Source: Paraburkholderia bannensis
Lineage (GTDB): Bacteria; Pseudomonadota; Gammaproteobacteria; Burkholderiales; Burkholderiaceae
Reading direction: 5' to 3'
Length of the DNA stretch: 64,000 bases
Assembly (NCBI RefSeq): GCF_014200455.1
Contig: NZ_JACHBW010000009.1
Location: 124,001 to 188,000, forward strand
A program made the position numbers and the translations under genes. Of this stretch, positions 25,601-33,441 are shown piece after piece (position 1 is the stretch's first letter; each line of letters starts with the position of its first letter). The notes below the pieces were generated by a model. That model was not told the DNA's origin, made no database searches, and saw nothing but the letters and a program-made list of their open reading frames with translations.

Positions 25601-25804
25601 ATGCGCGACGAACGTCTCGAATTACTGTTGGCCATCTCACGAGAAACGCTTGGTGTCGAGCGCTTCGAACTGACCGGCAAGCAAACCGCCGACTACCATC
25701 TGGTTAGCTCGGACGACGTTGGCCGCGCGCTCGAATCCGCTTATGACGCAGGTTTGGTTGTCGGACATCGCATCGGCCGCACCGAATGCGTGGAAGAGTC
25801 TTAA
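25601..25804 (+). CDS. small conserved-type protein (DUF6900-like)
   Basis: A 67-residue acidic soluble protein with pattern LLLAISRETLGVERFELTGKQTADYHLVSSDDVGRALESAYDAG. This looks like the short DUF6900-type proteins with an LG-x-ETL, then a D/H-V-x(2)-A-x-E-A-A-x-x-AG layout. No function is known. AAGGAG sits 7 nt before the ATG, supporting translation. It is flanked by long non-coding regions rich in regulator dyads. Confidence 0.65.
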   Translation: MRDERLELLLAISRETLGVERFELTGKQTADYHLVSSDDVGRALESAYDAGLVVGHRIGRTECVEES

Positions 25805-25946
25805 TCGAAACCTGCTGCCCTTCGATGCCGGAGCTTGATGTTTCGGCTTCGCTCCCGAGAGATTCCCTTTCAACCCGTGAAGGCCGCCCGTGGCGTTGGG
25901 CGGCCTTGTGTCATCGGGAATCGCCGCGCGGCTTGTGACCTACTTT

Positions 25947-25962
25947 ATTTCCTATCGGAAAC
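25947..25962. promoter_or_regulatory. XRE-cupin operator A
   Basis: ATTTCCTATCGGAAAC, a dyad of TTTCC/GGAAA with a 4-base centre, first of three matching sites before the ALDH7 gene. Confidence 0.6.
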
Positions 25963-25980
25963 CCGTATTTCGGCAGGTAT

Positions 25981-25996
25981 GTTTCCTAAAGGAAAC
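25981..25996. promoter_or_regulatory. XRE-cupin operator B
   Basis: GTTTCCTAAAGGAAAC, the most symmetric copy. Its left 12 bases recur (reverse complement) in the XRE-cupin gene's own promoter. Confidence 0.65.
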
Positions 25997-26145
25997 TTCA
26001 GTGCGCAAGCCGGTTTTCGAAACAAAATGACTGAAGTACGCAGTTTGATAGCGACGAGTTAGTCGAATATCGAGCCTGCGGGAGGCGCTCCATCCCTTCT
26101 TGCTGCACTTCCGGCGCCCGTGTATAGTCGGTTCACCAGAGTTTT

Positions 26146-26161
26146 GTTTCTTATCGGAAAT
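26146..26161. promoter_or_regulatory. XRE-cupin operator C
   Basis: GTTTCTTATCGGAAAT, same pattern (RTTTCYTAWMGGAAAY across the three). It ends 12 bases before the ALDH start, a position suited to repression. Confidence 0.6.
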
Positions 26162-26173
26162 AAAGGATCGGTC

Positions 26174-27673
26174 ATGGACGCAACAAGCATTCTTGCCGGC
26201 CTCGGCATTTCAGAAGAGGCCAGGTCGGGTGACATCGAAGTGAAATCGCCGATATCCGGCGAAGTGATCGGGCGGGTGGCCAGCCAGTCGACGGCGGATG
26301 TCGACGCGGCGCTCACGCGCGCGCATCAAGCCTTTCTCCAGTGGCGTAACGTACCCGCCCCGCGGCGCGGCGAACTCGTGCGGCTGCTGGGCGAGCGCCT
26401 GCGCGCCCGTAAGGAGGCGCTGGGCAGTCTGGTATCGCTGGAGGCGGGCAAGATCCTTCAGGAAGGGCTGGGCGAAGTGCAGGAGATGATCGACATCTGC
26501 GATTTCGCGGTGGGGCTCTCGCGGCAACTCTATGGCCTGACGATTGCATCCGAACGTCCGGGCCATCGCATGGCTGAAAGCTGGCATCCGATGGGCGTGT
26601 GCGCGGTGATTTCGGCATTCAATTTCCCGGTTGCGGTGTGGTCCTGGAACGCAGCGCTCGCTCTCGTCTGCGGCAATCCGGTGATCTGGAAACCCTCGGA
26701 AAAGACGCCGCTTACCGCGCTGGCCGTCCAGAAGATCATGGACGACGCGCTGCGTGCCTTTGGCGATGCGCCCGAGGGCCTCGCATCACTGGTCATCGGC
26801 GGACGCGATGTCGGCGCGAAGCTCGTGGCCGATCCGCGCGCGGCGATCGTGAGCGCAACCGGCAGCACGGAAATGGGCCGCGCGGTCGGCGTCGCGGTCG
26901 CGCAGCGCTTTGGCCGCTCCATCCTCGAACTCGGCGGCAATAACGCGGGCATCGTGACGCCCAGCGCGGATCGCGAACTGGCGTTGCGGGGGATTCTCTT
27001 TTCGGCGGTCGGCACGGCGGGACAGCGCTGCACATCGCTGCGCCGTCTGTTCGTGCATGAGAGCGTGTACGAAGCGACCGTTGAGCGCCTGAAGCAGCTT
27101 TACGCCAAAGTGCCGATCGGAAACCCGTTGCAGGCCGGCACGCTGATGGGGCCGCTGATCGATTCGCATGCGTTCGAACGCATGCAATCGGCGCTGCACC
27201 AGGCGCGTGAGGAGGGGGGCACTGTGACGGGCGGCGAGCGGGTTCAGGTCGCGGGTCTGGCGAATGGCTATTACGTGCGTCCCGCACTGGTGGAAATGCC
27301 GGCACAAAGCGCGATTGTCCTGAAGGAAACGTTCGCGCCGATTCTCTACGTCATGAAGTATCGCGACTTCGACGCTGCCGTCGCCGCTAACAATGCTGCC
27401 GCGCATGGTCTGTCGTCGTGCGTGTTCACGAATGACCTGCGCGAAGCGGAGCGTTTCCTTTCGGCATCGGGCAGTGATTGCGGCATCGCGAACGTGAACA
27501 TCGGGCCGAGCGGCGCTGAAATCGGCGGCGCGTTCGGCGGTGAAAAGGAAACCGGCGGCGGCCGTGAATCCGGTTCCGATGCGTGGAAAGGCTATATGCG
27601 GCGCGCGACCAACACGGTCAATTATTCGGCGGCGCTGCCGCTGGCGCAGGGCATCGACTTCACGCTCGATTGA
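26174..27673 (+). CDS. amaB: ALDH7-type aldehyde dehydrogenase (probable piperideine-6-carboxylate / aminoadipate semialdehyde dehydrogenase)
   Basis: A 499-residue NAD(P)-dependent aldehyde dehydrogenase of the antiquitin (ALDH7) branch. The catalytic Cys is in GTAGQRCTSLRR, the general-base Glu in LELGGNNAGIV, and the branch-typical C-terminal IGPSGAEIGGAFGGEKETGGGRESGSDAWKGYMRR-like region is present. Antiquitin-type enzymes oxidise alpha-aminoadipate semialdehyde in lysine (pipecolate) catabolism. No amaA or lysine transaminase is adjacent, so the substrate rests on family only. AAGGA lies 7 nt before the ATG; 18 upstream in-frame codons read through operator C and are unlikely to be translated. 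Confidence 0.85.
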   Translation: MDATSILAGLGISEEARSGDIEVKSPISGEVIGRVASQSTADVDAALTRAHQAFLQWRNVPAPRRGELVRLLGERLRARKEALGSLVSLEAGKILQEGLGEVQEMIDICDFAVGLSRQLYGLTIASERPGHRMAESWHPMGVCAVISAFNFPVAVWSWNAALALVCGNPVIWKPSEKTPLTALAVQKIMDDALRAFGDAPEGLASLVIGGRDVGAKLVADPRAAIVSATGSTEMGRAVGVAVAQRFGRSILELGGNNAGIVTPSADRELALRGILFSAVGTAGQRCTSLRRLFVHESVYEATVERLKQLYAKVPIGNPLQAGTLMGPLIDSHAFERMQSALHQAREEGGTVTGGERVQVAGLANGYYVRPALVEMPAQSAIVLKETFAPILYVMKYRDFDAAVAANNAAAHGLSSCVFTNDLREAERFLSASGSDCGIANVNIGPSGAEIGGAFGGEKETGGGRESGSDAWKGYMRRATNTVNYSAALPLAQGIDFTLD

Positions 27674-27690
27674 TCGTTAGAAAGACAAAA

Positions 27691-27726
27691 GGCGGGGCGA
27701 CGCAGCAAGGGATCGCCCCGCCTTCG
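27691..27726. terminator. terminator after the ALDH7 gene
   Basis: Ten-base perfect stem GGCGGGGCGA / TCGCCCCGCC with a 12-nt loop, A-rich left flank and a short, T-poor right flank (TTCGTTAT). It lies between convergent genes and probably works both ways. Confidence 0.75.
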
Positions 27727-27754
27727 TTATGGCCGGTTTATTTCGGATTGCCGA

Positions 27755-28264
27755 TCAAGAGGTCAGGCGCCGCAGCGGCTCGAACGACCAGCTATGCGGC
27801 ACGCCATGCACGGCGAAGAACCAGGCTGCCACCCATGATGCCGCGATCACGATCAGATCGCACCGGCCGCTGCGCCAGAGATTCAATGAATGCCGCCGTG
27901 CGATCCACGGCACGCCGAGCGGGTTGGGCCAGTCTGCGAACAGATGAATCACGCCGCCGCACGCGAAGCCAAATGCGGGCGCCGCAATCAGCCAATGTCC
28001 CAGTTCGCGATACGAGCCCAGCAGCAATGCTATCCAGCCAATGCCCCAATGCGTGAGCGTGCGATGCGTGATCCACAGCTTGCGCTTCTTGCGCCACCAC
28101 GCGACTTCCAGCCAGTCGGGCGCCGTGCCGCCGAAAACGCCTGCAACGAAGGCCAAAGCAGCGGCGAGATGCCAGGGGGTGTCCGCTCCCGCGTGCGTGA
28201 CGATAGCTGCGGCGATGACGCCGGCGGCCCAGCCGGTGGCATGATGTGCGGACCCAGAAGCCAT
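27755..28264 (-). CDS. YdjM/DUF457-type membrane-bound metal-dependent hydrolase
   Basis: A 169-residue protein with three or four hydrophobic segments and the DUF457 pattern: GGTAPDWLE near residue 45, THRTLTHW near 68, and a second GGVIHLFADWPNPLGV. The Asp and His residues are those expected to bind metal. YdjM of E. coli is LexA-controlled, but no LexA box is seen here. Function in the family is undefined. Confidence 0.85.
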   Translation of the reverse strand: MASGSAHHATGWAAGVIAAAIVTHAGADTPWHLAAALAFVAGVFGGTAPDWLEVAWWRKKRKLWITHRTLTHWGIGWIALLLGSYRELGHWLIAAPAFGFACGGVIHLFADWPNPLGVPWIARRHSLNLWRSGRCDLIVIAASWVAAWFFAVHGVPHSWSFEPLRRLTS

Positions 28265-28393
28265 GAAGCGATGTCGTGCAAAATCTTAAGAGGGCGCAAT
28301 CTTCGCAGATGTGACGACATCATGACAGAGGCTTCATGCGAGTTTTTCGCTCGCACGGCGTCGTTAGTTGCAACGCAAGAAAATAAGTTGAAA

Positions 28394-28747
28394 TCAGGTC
28401 GTGCAACGCGCCACATCGAAGCGCATTTCGGCTTCAGGCGGGTCATCCGAACTCGCCGCGCCGTGCGTCACGCGGATCACCGAGCCATAACCATTCGGTG
28501 TGAGCGTGACGAAGTAAGACGCATCCGAACGGGAGCCAATGGAGAGTTCCATTGCTTCGCCGTTGCGCGCTTCGTGCACGCTCGACAAGCGGTCTTCGAG
28601 ACAGCTCGCGATCGACGAAGGCGAACGCGCCGATGAAACATAGATCATCGTTTCGCCGTTCGATGCGGTGCTGGATGGCGACGATCCGCAGGCGGCGACG
28701 AATGCGAGTGGAAGGGCGGCGATGAGGCGTTGCGTGAGGGTGTTCAT
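28394..28747 (-). CDS. small lipoprotein of unknown function
   Basis: A 117-residue protein with a type II signal (basic N-terminus, hydrophobic core, lipobox FVAAC; mature Cys20). The mature part is short, with a Ser/Thr linker and then a compact domain (MIYVSSARSP..CLEDRL..ELSIGSRSDASYFVTL) containing two Cys that could pair. No family was recognised. No strong ribosome site. It is expected to be anchored to the outer membrane, since residue 2 after the Cys is not Asp. Confidence 0.75.
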   Translation of the reverse strand: MNTLTQRLIAALPLAFVAACGSSPSSTASNGETMIYVSSARSPSSIASCLEDRLSSVHEARNGEAMELSIGSRSDASYFVTLTPNGYGSVIRVTHGAASSDDPPEAEMRFDVARCTT

Positions 28748-28976
28748 AAGCGGTGGGACCCATGCGGAGCAGGACGCAACGCGAGATGCGCTGCGAGTAC
28801 GTGCTTAAGAGTATACGCACGCGCTCGCCGACGCAGATAGGTCGAGAAGTAAAAAGATGCAACTGCGCGAGCGCTAGCGCGCATTGCTTCGCGAAGCCTG
28901 CGCAACAAAAATTGCCGATACGAAACTGAAAGAATGCGCTGGAAACATACGCGACGCTCAATCGAAATCATCGAAT
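28748..28976. other. non-coding gap between lipoprotein and porin genes
   Basis: Nothing coding is seen. It should include the lipoprotein promoter (minus strand), but no clear -10/-35 pair was identified. Confidence 0.5.
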
Positions 28977-29014
28977 GAAAAAACGCACATGCGCTCGTGC
29001 CGCATGTGCGTTTT
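28977..29014 (-). terminator. terminator of the porin gene
   Basis: AAACGCACATGCG / CGCATGTGCGTTT (13 bp, perfect) with a 7-nt loop. Read on the minus strand it is followed by T6, so it terminates the porin mRNA. Confidence 0.87.
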
Positions 29015-29070
29015 GCTGGAGCCAGGCAAGGCAGCGGGTTGCGCCGCTTGCCCGATGATTCCAGAGTGCT

Positions 29071-30237
29071 TTAGAAGCGGTGGCGCAGACCGATGGTTGC
29101 AGCGATCTGGTTGTTGGTCGACGAGGGCGACAGCGTGTTGATTGCCGCGACGTTCGCCACAGCCTGACCCGAGGCGTTCACACCCATCGAACCCGAAGCA
29201 TGCTGGTACACACCGGCGACGTAGACGTCGGTGCGCTTGCTCAGCGAGTAGTCGCTGCCGATCATGACCGTATGCCATTTCGGGCTCTGGTCGCCGTTGC
29301 CCGTGCCGGTCACGGTGCCGTCGGTGAACGTGTACGAACCCACGAGCGCGAGCGCCGGCGTCAGGTGGTACGCACCGTTGAGTTCGAAGTTGTCCATGTG
29401 CAGGTTCAGGCCGCTCACGCCGGCCAGCGTCGCGCCGCCGCTCGACAGGCTCTGCAGACCGTCGATCTGCGAATGCGACCACACGAAGCCGACTTGCGCC
29501 GGGCCGTAGGTGTAGTTCGCGCCGGCGCCGAAGGTGCGTTGCTGGCGTGCCGAAATGTTCTGGTCAGCCGAAGCCGCGCCGCTGGTGTTGCCGCCCACGG
29601 TGCCCGAGTTGTTCAACTGCAGATAGCCGGCCGCGACATTGAGCGGACCGTTGCTGTACGATGCGCCCGCGCTCCATGCGCGGCTGTTGGCGAAGCCGTC
29701 AGCCTGGTTCGAGAAGCCGTACAGGCCGCCGAACTGCAGACCCGAGTAGTTCGCGCTTGAGTACTTGACCGCGTTCTTGATCGAGAACGACTGGGCGAAG
29801 TTGTCGTTGTCGAACGGGTGGCCCGCGAGATTGTTGCCGAAGCCCGCGCCGGCTTCCGAGAGCGGTGCGAGGTACTGGTTCATCGAGTCGTACTGGCGGC
29901 CGAGCGTGATGGCGCCGTACTGGTCGCTTTGCAGGCCGACAAACGCCTGGCGGTTGAAGCCCGAGTCGCCGTTCTTGTAGCCGCCGTTATTGAGGTTGAA
30001 GCCGCTTTCCAACGTGAAGATCGCCTTCAGGCCGCCGCCCAGGTCTTCAGCGCCTTTCAGGCCGAAGTAGTTGTTCGACATTGCGCCGCTGCCTTGCGCC
30101 CACATGCTGTGGCCGCCGGCATTGTTGGCATACACGAGGCCTGCGTCGAGCGAGCCATACAGGGTCACGCTGCTTTGCGCGTGTGCGCTCATTGCAAATG
30201 CACCGAGAACGCCAGCGAGGATAAGGGTTTTTTTCAT
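29071..30237 (-). CDS. general porin (Gram_neg_porin family)
   Basis: A 388-residue outer-membrane trimeric porin of the beta-proteobacterial OmpC/Omp38-like group. A signal peptide (MKKTLILAGVLGAFAMSAHA) precedes the canonical QSSVTLYGSLDAGLVYANN first strand. Other marks are FGLKGAEDLGGGLKAIFTLESGF, the RQAFVGLQSDQYGAITLGRQYD motif and a C-terminal ATIGLRHRF ending in Phe for Bam recognition. It allows diffusion of small hydrophilic solutes. GGAG lies about 10 nt before the ATG; the upstream in-frame extension is not part of the family. Confidence 0.96.
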   Translation of the reverse strand: MKKTLILAGVLGAFAMSAHAQSSVTLYGSLDAGLVYANNAGGHSMWAQGSGAMSNNYFGLKGAEDLGGGLKAIFTLESGFNLNNGGYKNGDSGFNRQAFVGLQSDQYGAITLGRQYDSMNQYLAPLSEAGAGFGNNLAGHPFDNDNFAQSFSIKNAVKYSSANYSGLQFGGLYGFSNQADGFANSRAWSAGASYSNGPLNVAAGYLQLNNSGTVGGNTSGAASADQNISARQQRTFGAGANYTYGPAQVGFVWSHSQIDGLQSLSSGGATLAGVSGLNLHMDNFELNGAYHLTPALALVGSYTFTDGTVTGTGNGDQSPKWHTVMIGSDYSLSKRTDVYVAGVYQHASGSMGVNASGQAVANVAAINTLSPSSTNNQIAATIGLRHRF

Positions 30238-30613
30238 GCTTTTTAACTCCGGACAGTACTTGGGAATCTCACGGCATGCGATTGCCTGGCAACGCGATCC
30301 GTGGTCTGACGATTCGAGGCCAAGTGTATTCCGGTGATTTCGCCGATTGGTTTTATTGGGCGCAACAATAATTTCTGAAAATTGTAATAGCCGTATTAGT
30401 GCGTGTAAGTAATTGCGTATAAAGGTATTTTTCTTGATGGTGAGAGATGCGACAAAATGTGACAAGTCTGATTTTGTTGCGTCGCTGCCACGGCTTTGTT
30501 GTGTCTGTGTAGCAGCCAATTGGCGGGATCGAGGGATTTTTACGCGATATTTCCGCTGTTTTCTGAAAGGTACTGTTCCAGATTATGCGCTCTATCGGCA
30601 TGGCTCGCGGCGG

Positions 30614-30689
30614 TACAATTCATTTGCCCCTCGACCAAGGGTGGTCTTTTTTCATCTGTTTTACGCGGCTCTCGGGCCGCGTTTTTTTT
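30614..30689 (+). ncRNA. candidate small RNA with tandem terminators
   Basis: TACAAT (30614-30619) resembles a -10 element. It is followed within 30 bases by GACCA-AGGG-TGGTC-T6 and then ACGCGGC-TCTCGG-GCCGCGT-T8. Two intrinsic terminators in a row behind a possible promoter and no ORF suggest a ~60-nt RNA, or the 3' end of a longer RNA starting upstream. The -35 is poor. Confidence 0.35.
30663..30689 (+). terminator. strong intrinsic terminator in the porin upstream region
   Basis: Seven-base GC-rich stem ACGCGGC/GCCGCGT, 6-nt loop, eight T. There is no plus-strand coding gene upstream to use it, which is why a non-coding transcript is suspected. Confidence 0.8.
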
Positions 30690-30782
30690 GCGCTTCGATA
30701 TCGAACATTAATAGTTCAATCGAGGCGCGAAAGAGCGTATTGCGAAAAGCGAAATAAATTGAATTGAGACGTCAATAGAATT

Positions 30783-30810
30783 GCCGCTCTATATCAATAT
30801 ATAGAGCGGC
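30783..30810. other. perfect 12-bp hairpin with CAAT loop
   Basis: GCCGCTCTATAT and ATATAGAGCGGC form an exact stem around a 4-nt loop. No T tract on either side. It could be an operator dyad or RNA stability element. Confidence 0.5.
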
Positions 30811-31008
30811 CGCGATTGATTGGCATGGCAATGGCATTTGAATGCGGGCCATTATCCGGATGTGAGTTTGCCGATTGCGCGGATTCCTTCAGCGTGGCGC
30901 GTCGCGCGAGTCGGGTGGCGCGATGACCGCCATCCTGGCGCTTGCGGGTAAAATCCAACGCCTGCCCGTTGAAATCGGGCAGACCCGCAGAACCCGATGG
31001 AACCCGCC

Positions 31009-31527
31009 ATGACCGATGCTTCGCCCGCCGCTTTCCCCGACGACTCCCTCGAACCGACCGCCGACGACGATGTGATCCAGGATCCGCGCCTGTGGCGCAA
31101 GGACGGTTGGACGGCGCGCGTGATGAAGAACGAGGATGACGATGGCTGGGCCGTCGCGATGATCAAGGACGGCGAGCCGGAGCCCGCGCTGGTCGGCCCG
31201 TGGACGATGGGCCGCGACAAGAAGAATCCGAAGCCGCTCGATACCTCGGCGTTCAATACGCTGGTGAAGACGGCGTCGGAAGTGCTGCGCCGGCACGAAC
31301 AGCAGTTGCATGCGCTGCTGCACAAGCGCGTCGGCCTGCAAACCGGTGACGGCGATATCGATGTCACGCTCGACATCGTGCCCGACGAGTACGAGCCCTA
31401 TGCCGTACTCACGGCGCTGGACACCTTTGGCGAACAGATCGCGCAGGTGCGCGTGGCGCCCAGTTTCAAGCTGACCAAGGCGCGTGCCGAATCGTGGGCC
31501 GAGGGCGGATTCGGGCGTATCGAGTAA
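31009..31527 (+). CDS. hypothetical soluble protein
   Basis: A 172-residue acidic, cytoplasmic-looking protein without signal or membrane segment. Visible order: disordered acidic N-terminus, GWTARVMKNEDDDGWAVAMIKDG, a linker GRDKKNPKPLD, a helix TLVKTASEVLRRHEQQLHALLHKR, and a strand-rich end. No family was recognised. Codon-position GC and the lack of a plausible reverse gene support it being real. An ATG 12 bases upstream is the alternative start. Confidence 0.7.
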   Translation: MTDASPAAFPDDSLEPTADDDVIQDPRLWRKDGWTARVMKNEDDDGWAVAMIKDGEPEPALVGPWTMGRDKKNPKPLDTSAFNTLVKTASEVLRRHEQQLHALLHKRVGLQTGDGDIDVTLDIVPDEYEPYAVLTALDTFGEQIAQVRVAPSFKLTKARAESWAEGGFGRIE

Positions 31528-31548
31528 GGCGCCCGGGCGCCGGGCGGT

Positions 31549-31983
31549 TCAATCCTGCTGGCAGAAAATAGCGGTTAGCAGCGGTCCGGCGTGATGAACG
31601 ATAGCCGTATTGCCGACCGCATCGAGGGCGGCCTGAACCTTGCCCTGCGTGCCCACCACCACCGCGCCATAGGCCGAACGGGCGATCGGCTTGCCGTCGC
31701 CGGTCTTGAACAGCGGGTCGTCCTGCTGGAAACCCACGATCGCAAACACGCTGAAGCCGTAGGCGCTCAGGTGCTGGCCGTGCGCGGGCCAGAAGGCATT
31801 GATCGAGTTTTTCTCCACGCGCATGGGCTTGTCGTCGATCAGCTTCTGGTCGATCAAGCCGGACACGAAGTCGTGCGCCGACTCCTTGCAGGTGAGGGCG
31901 TCGTCGAGGGCGGCGGCGTGGCTCGCGAGCGGTGCGAAAGAGAGCGCCGCGAGAAGCAGGGCAGCGAGGGAATGACGTTTCAT
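31549..31983 (-). CDS. hypothetical secreted protein
   Basis: A 144-residue protein with a clear Sec signal (MKRHSLAALLLAALSFAPLASHAA). The mature part has two Cys (TCKESAHDF; AIFCQQD at the very C-terminus) that may form a disulphide, and a Gly/Ala-rich central AYGAVVVGTQGKVQAALDAVG segment. Expected in the periplasm. No known family. It converges on the preceding hypothetical gene with a 21-base gap. Confidence 0.72.
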   Translation of the reverse strand: MKRHSLAALLLAALSFAPLASHAAALDDALTCKESAHDFVSGLIDQKLIDDKPMRVEKNSINAFWPAHGQHLSAYGFSVFAIVGFQQDDPLFKTGDGKPIARSAYGAVVVGTQGKVQAALDAVGNTAIVHHAGPLLTAIFCQQD

Positions 31984-32369
31984 CGAAATTCGGGTGATCT
32001 GGTGGCGTCGGCGCCGCACGCTTCAAACAGTGCGCGATGCCGGGCCGATGCGAAGGGATGCACTGTACGCGGGTTTGCACGAGCGTGCTCGCGGGGCCGC
32101 AACGGGCTTGTCCACATCCTGTCCGATTCGCGCGAGGCAAACGTTCGCCCACTTGAGGACGGACATTCTTGCGCCCTGGTACTCAGAAACGATGCTCGCG
32201 CTGTAGGGTAGCGGTAAAATTGATGCATTCTGAATGAAAAACCGTCTTGATGCGGTAATAAGTGCCGGTGTGGCGGGGAAATCCATGCCCGGCGCTCAGA
32301 CGCTCAAGAAAATCGCCCGGACGCGCCCATCGAAGGCGCTGAAGTCCGAATAAAGCCAGAACGTGCAAT
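31984..32369. other. 386-bp non-coding gap
   Basis: No gene and no clear regulatory motif recognised. A slightly AT-richer patch around 32205-32265 may hold a promoter for the small membrane protein. Confidence 0.45.
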
Positions 32370-32600
32370 ATGAAAAACACCGCGCTCGCTGCGTCGGCCT
32401 TCCTGGCGGTCGACGTCTTCCTCGTCGTCTACATCGCCATGCTCGCCTACGGCTTCAGCATCGCCTCGGGAGCGTGCAAGGCGCTTCAGGCCGACTCCGG
32501 AGCCATCCCGGAGCTTGCCGGGCTCAAGACCGTTTGCCAGCAGCAAACCGATCCCGTGAGCTGGCTGACGCAGGCATCGGGCAGGCTTTTGCACGGCTAG
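32370..32600 (+). CDS. possible small membrane protein
   Basis: A 76-residue frame with one long hydrophobic helix (AFLAVDVFLVVYIAMLAYGF), followed by a short segment containing two Cys (GACKAL, KTVCQQQ) that could pair outside the membrane. No ribosome site is apparent and no family is known. The reverse-strand frame here looks like a GC shadow, so this is the better candidate, but it may not be a gene. Confidence 0.4.
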   Translation: MKNTALAASAFLAVDVFLVVYIAMLAYGFSIASGACKALQADSGAIPELAGLKTVCQQQTDPVSWLTQASGRLLHG

Positions 32601-32736
32601 AGGGCTTGCCGCCGTGTGCGCTGGCGAAACGCATTTTACGGATCAAGAAAACGACACACTTGCACATCGGTAAGTTACACGTGAGTGTGCTATGCCCGAG
32701 AGCGTATCGAGGCGGCTTACACTATACTTCCCGGTT

Positions 32737-33441
32737 ATGACTGGAAAAGACCAACCTGCGAAAACGCTACCGCGATCGGTACCGCTTCCGCGCACGTGGG
32801 ATGCGCGCGCGGCGCGCTGGCTCGTCACGCCGCTCGTGCCGACCCGCGTTACTCCGAATCACCTGACGACCCTGCGCCTGCTGATCGGGCTCGCTGGCGC
32901 CTTCTATCTGGCGCGCGGCGACTTCCTGCACGTCAATATTGGCGCATTTTTGATCGTCTTGTCGAATTTCGTTGATCACACCGACGGTGAACTCGCGCGA
33001 ATCAGCGGAAAAACCAGCCGCATCGGGCATTTCTACGATCTCGCGGCAGATGCTGCCACGACGATCCTGCTGTTCCTTGGCATGGGCTACGGCCTTGGTG
33101 TCGCAGCCGGCTCCGGCGCGAGTGCGGCCGAATGGCGCGTGTCGCCAGCCGTACTGGGCGGTATCGCCGGGGTGGCCGTCGCGGTAATCTTCTTCCTGCG
33201 CATGCGTATCGAAGAAATGGCGGGCAAAGCCGGCACGCAGCAGGCTTTTGTCGGCGGCTTCGAGACGGAAGACGTGCTGTATCTGCTGCCGCTCGTCACC
33301 CTCACCGGTATCGCATCGCCGTTCGTCGTGGCCGCGTCGATTGGCGCGCCGCTGTTCGCGGCTTACGTGGTGTTCGACTACTGGCGCGTGACGCGCCGCG
33401 CGGTCGGCAAGGAAACCAGTCAGGTTTGGATCAGCAGATGA
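32737..33441 (+). CDS. CDP-alcohol phosphatidyltransferase family enzyme
   Basis: A 234-residue integral membrane enzyme. The signature D-x2-D-G-x2-A-R-x8-G-x3-D-x3-D is complete: Asp80, Asp83-Gly84, Ala87-Arg88, Gly97, Asp101 and Asp105 (SNFVDHTDGELAR...GHFYDLAAD). These bind two metal ions and transfer a phosphoryl-alcohol from a CDP-alcohol. About five to six hydrophobic helices follow. It heads a tightly overlapping four-gene operon whose last gene could make its CDP-substrate. An ATG 45 bases upstream is possible; neither start has a good ribosome site. Acceptor and product are unknown. Confidence 0.88.
   Translation: MTGKDQPAKTLPRSVPLPRTWDARAARWLVTPLVPTRVTPNHLTTLRLLIGLAGAFYLARGDFLHVNIGAFLIVLSNFVDHTDGELARISGKTSRIGHFYDLAADAATTILLFLGMGYGLGVAAGSGASAAEWRVSPAVLGGIAGVAVAVIFFLRMRIEEMAGKAGTQQAFVGGFETEDVLYLLPLVTLTGIASPFVVAASIGAPLFAAYVVFDYWRVTRRAVGKETSQVWISR

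Larger units (their letters stand above)
30238..31008. other. 770-bp intergenic region with dyads and a possible sRNA
   Basis: AT-rich compared with its surroundings and without a convincing gene. It contains the porin promoter region, a dyad GCGACAAAAT/ATTTTGTTGC (30449-30480, one mismatch), two consecutive terminator hairpins (30633-30689) and a perfect 12-bp hairpin (30783-30810). Confidence 0.6.
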
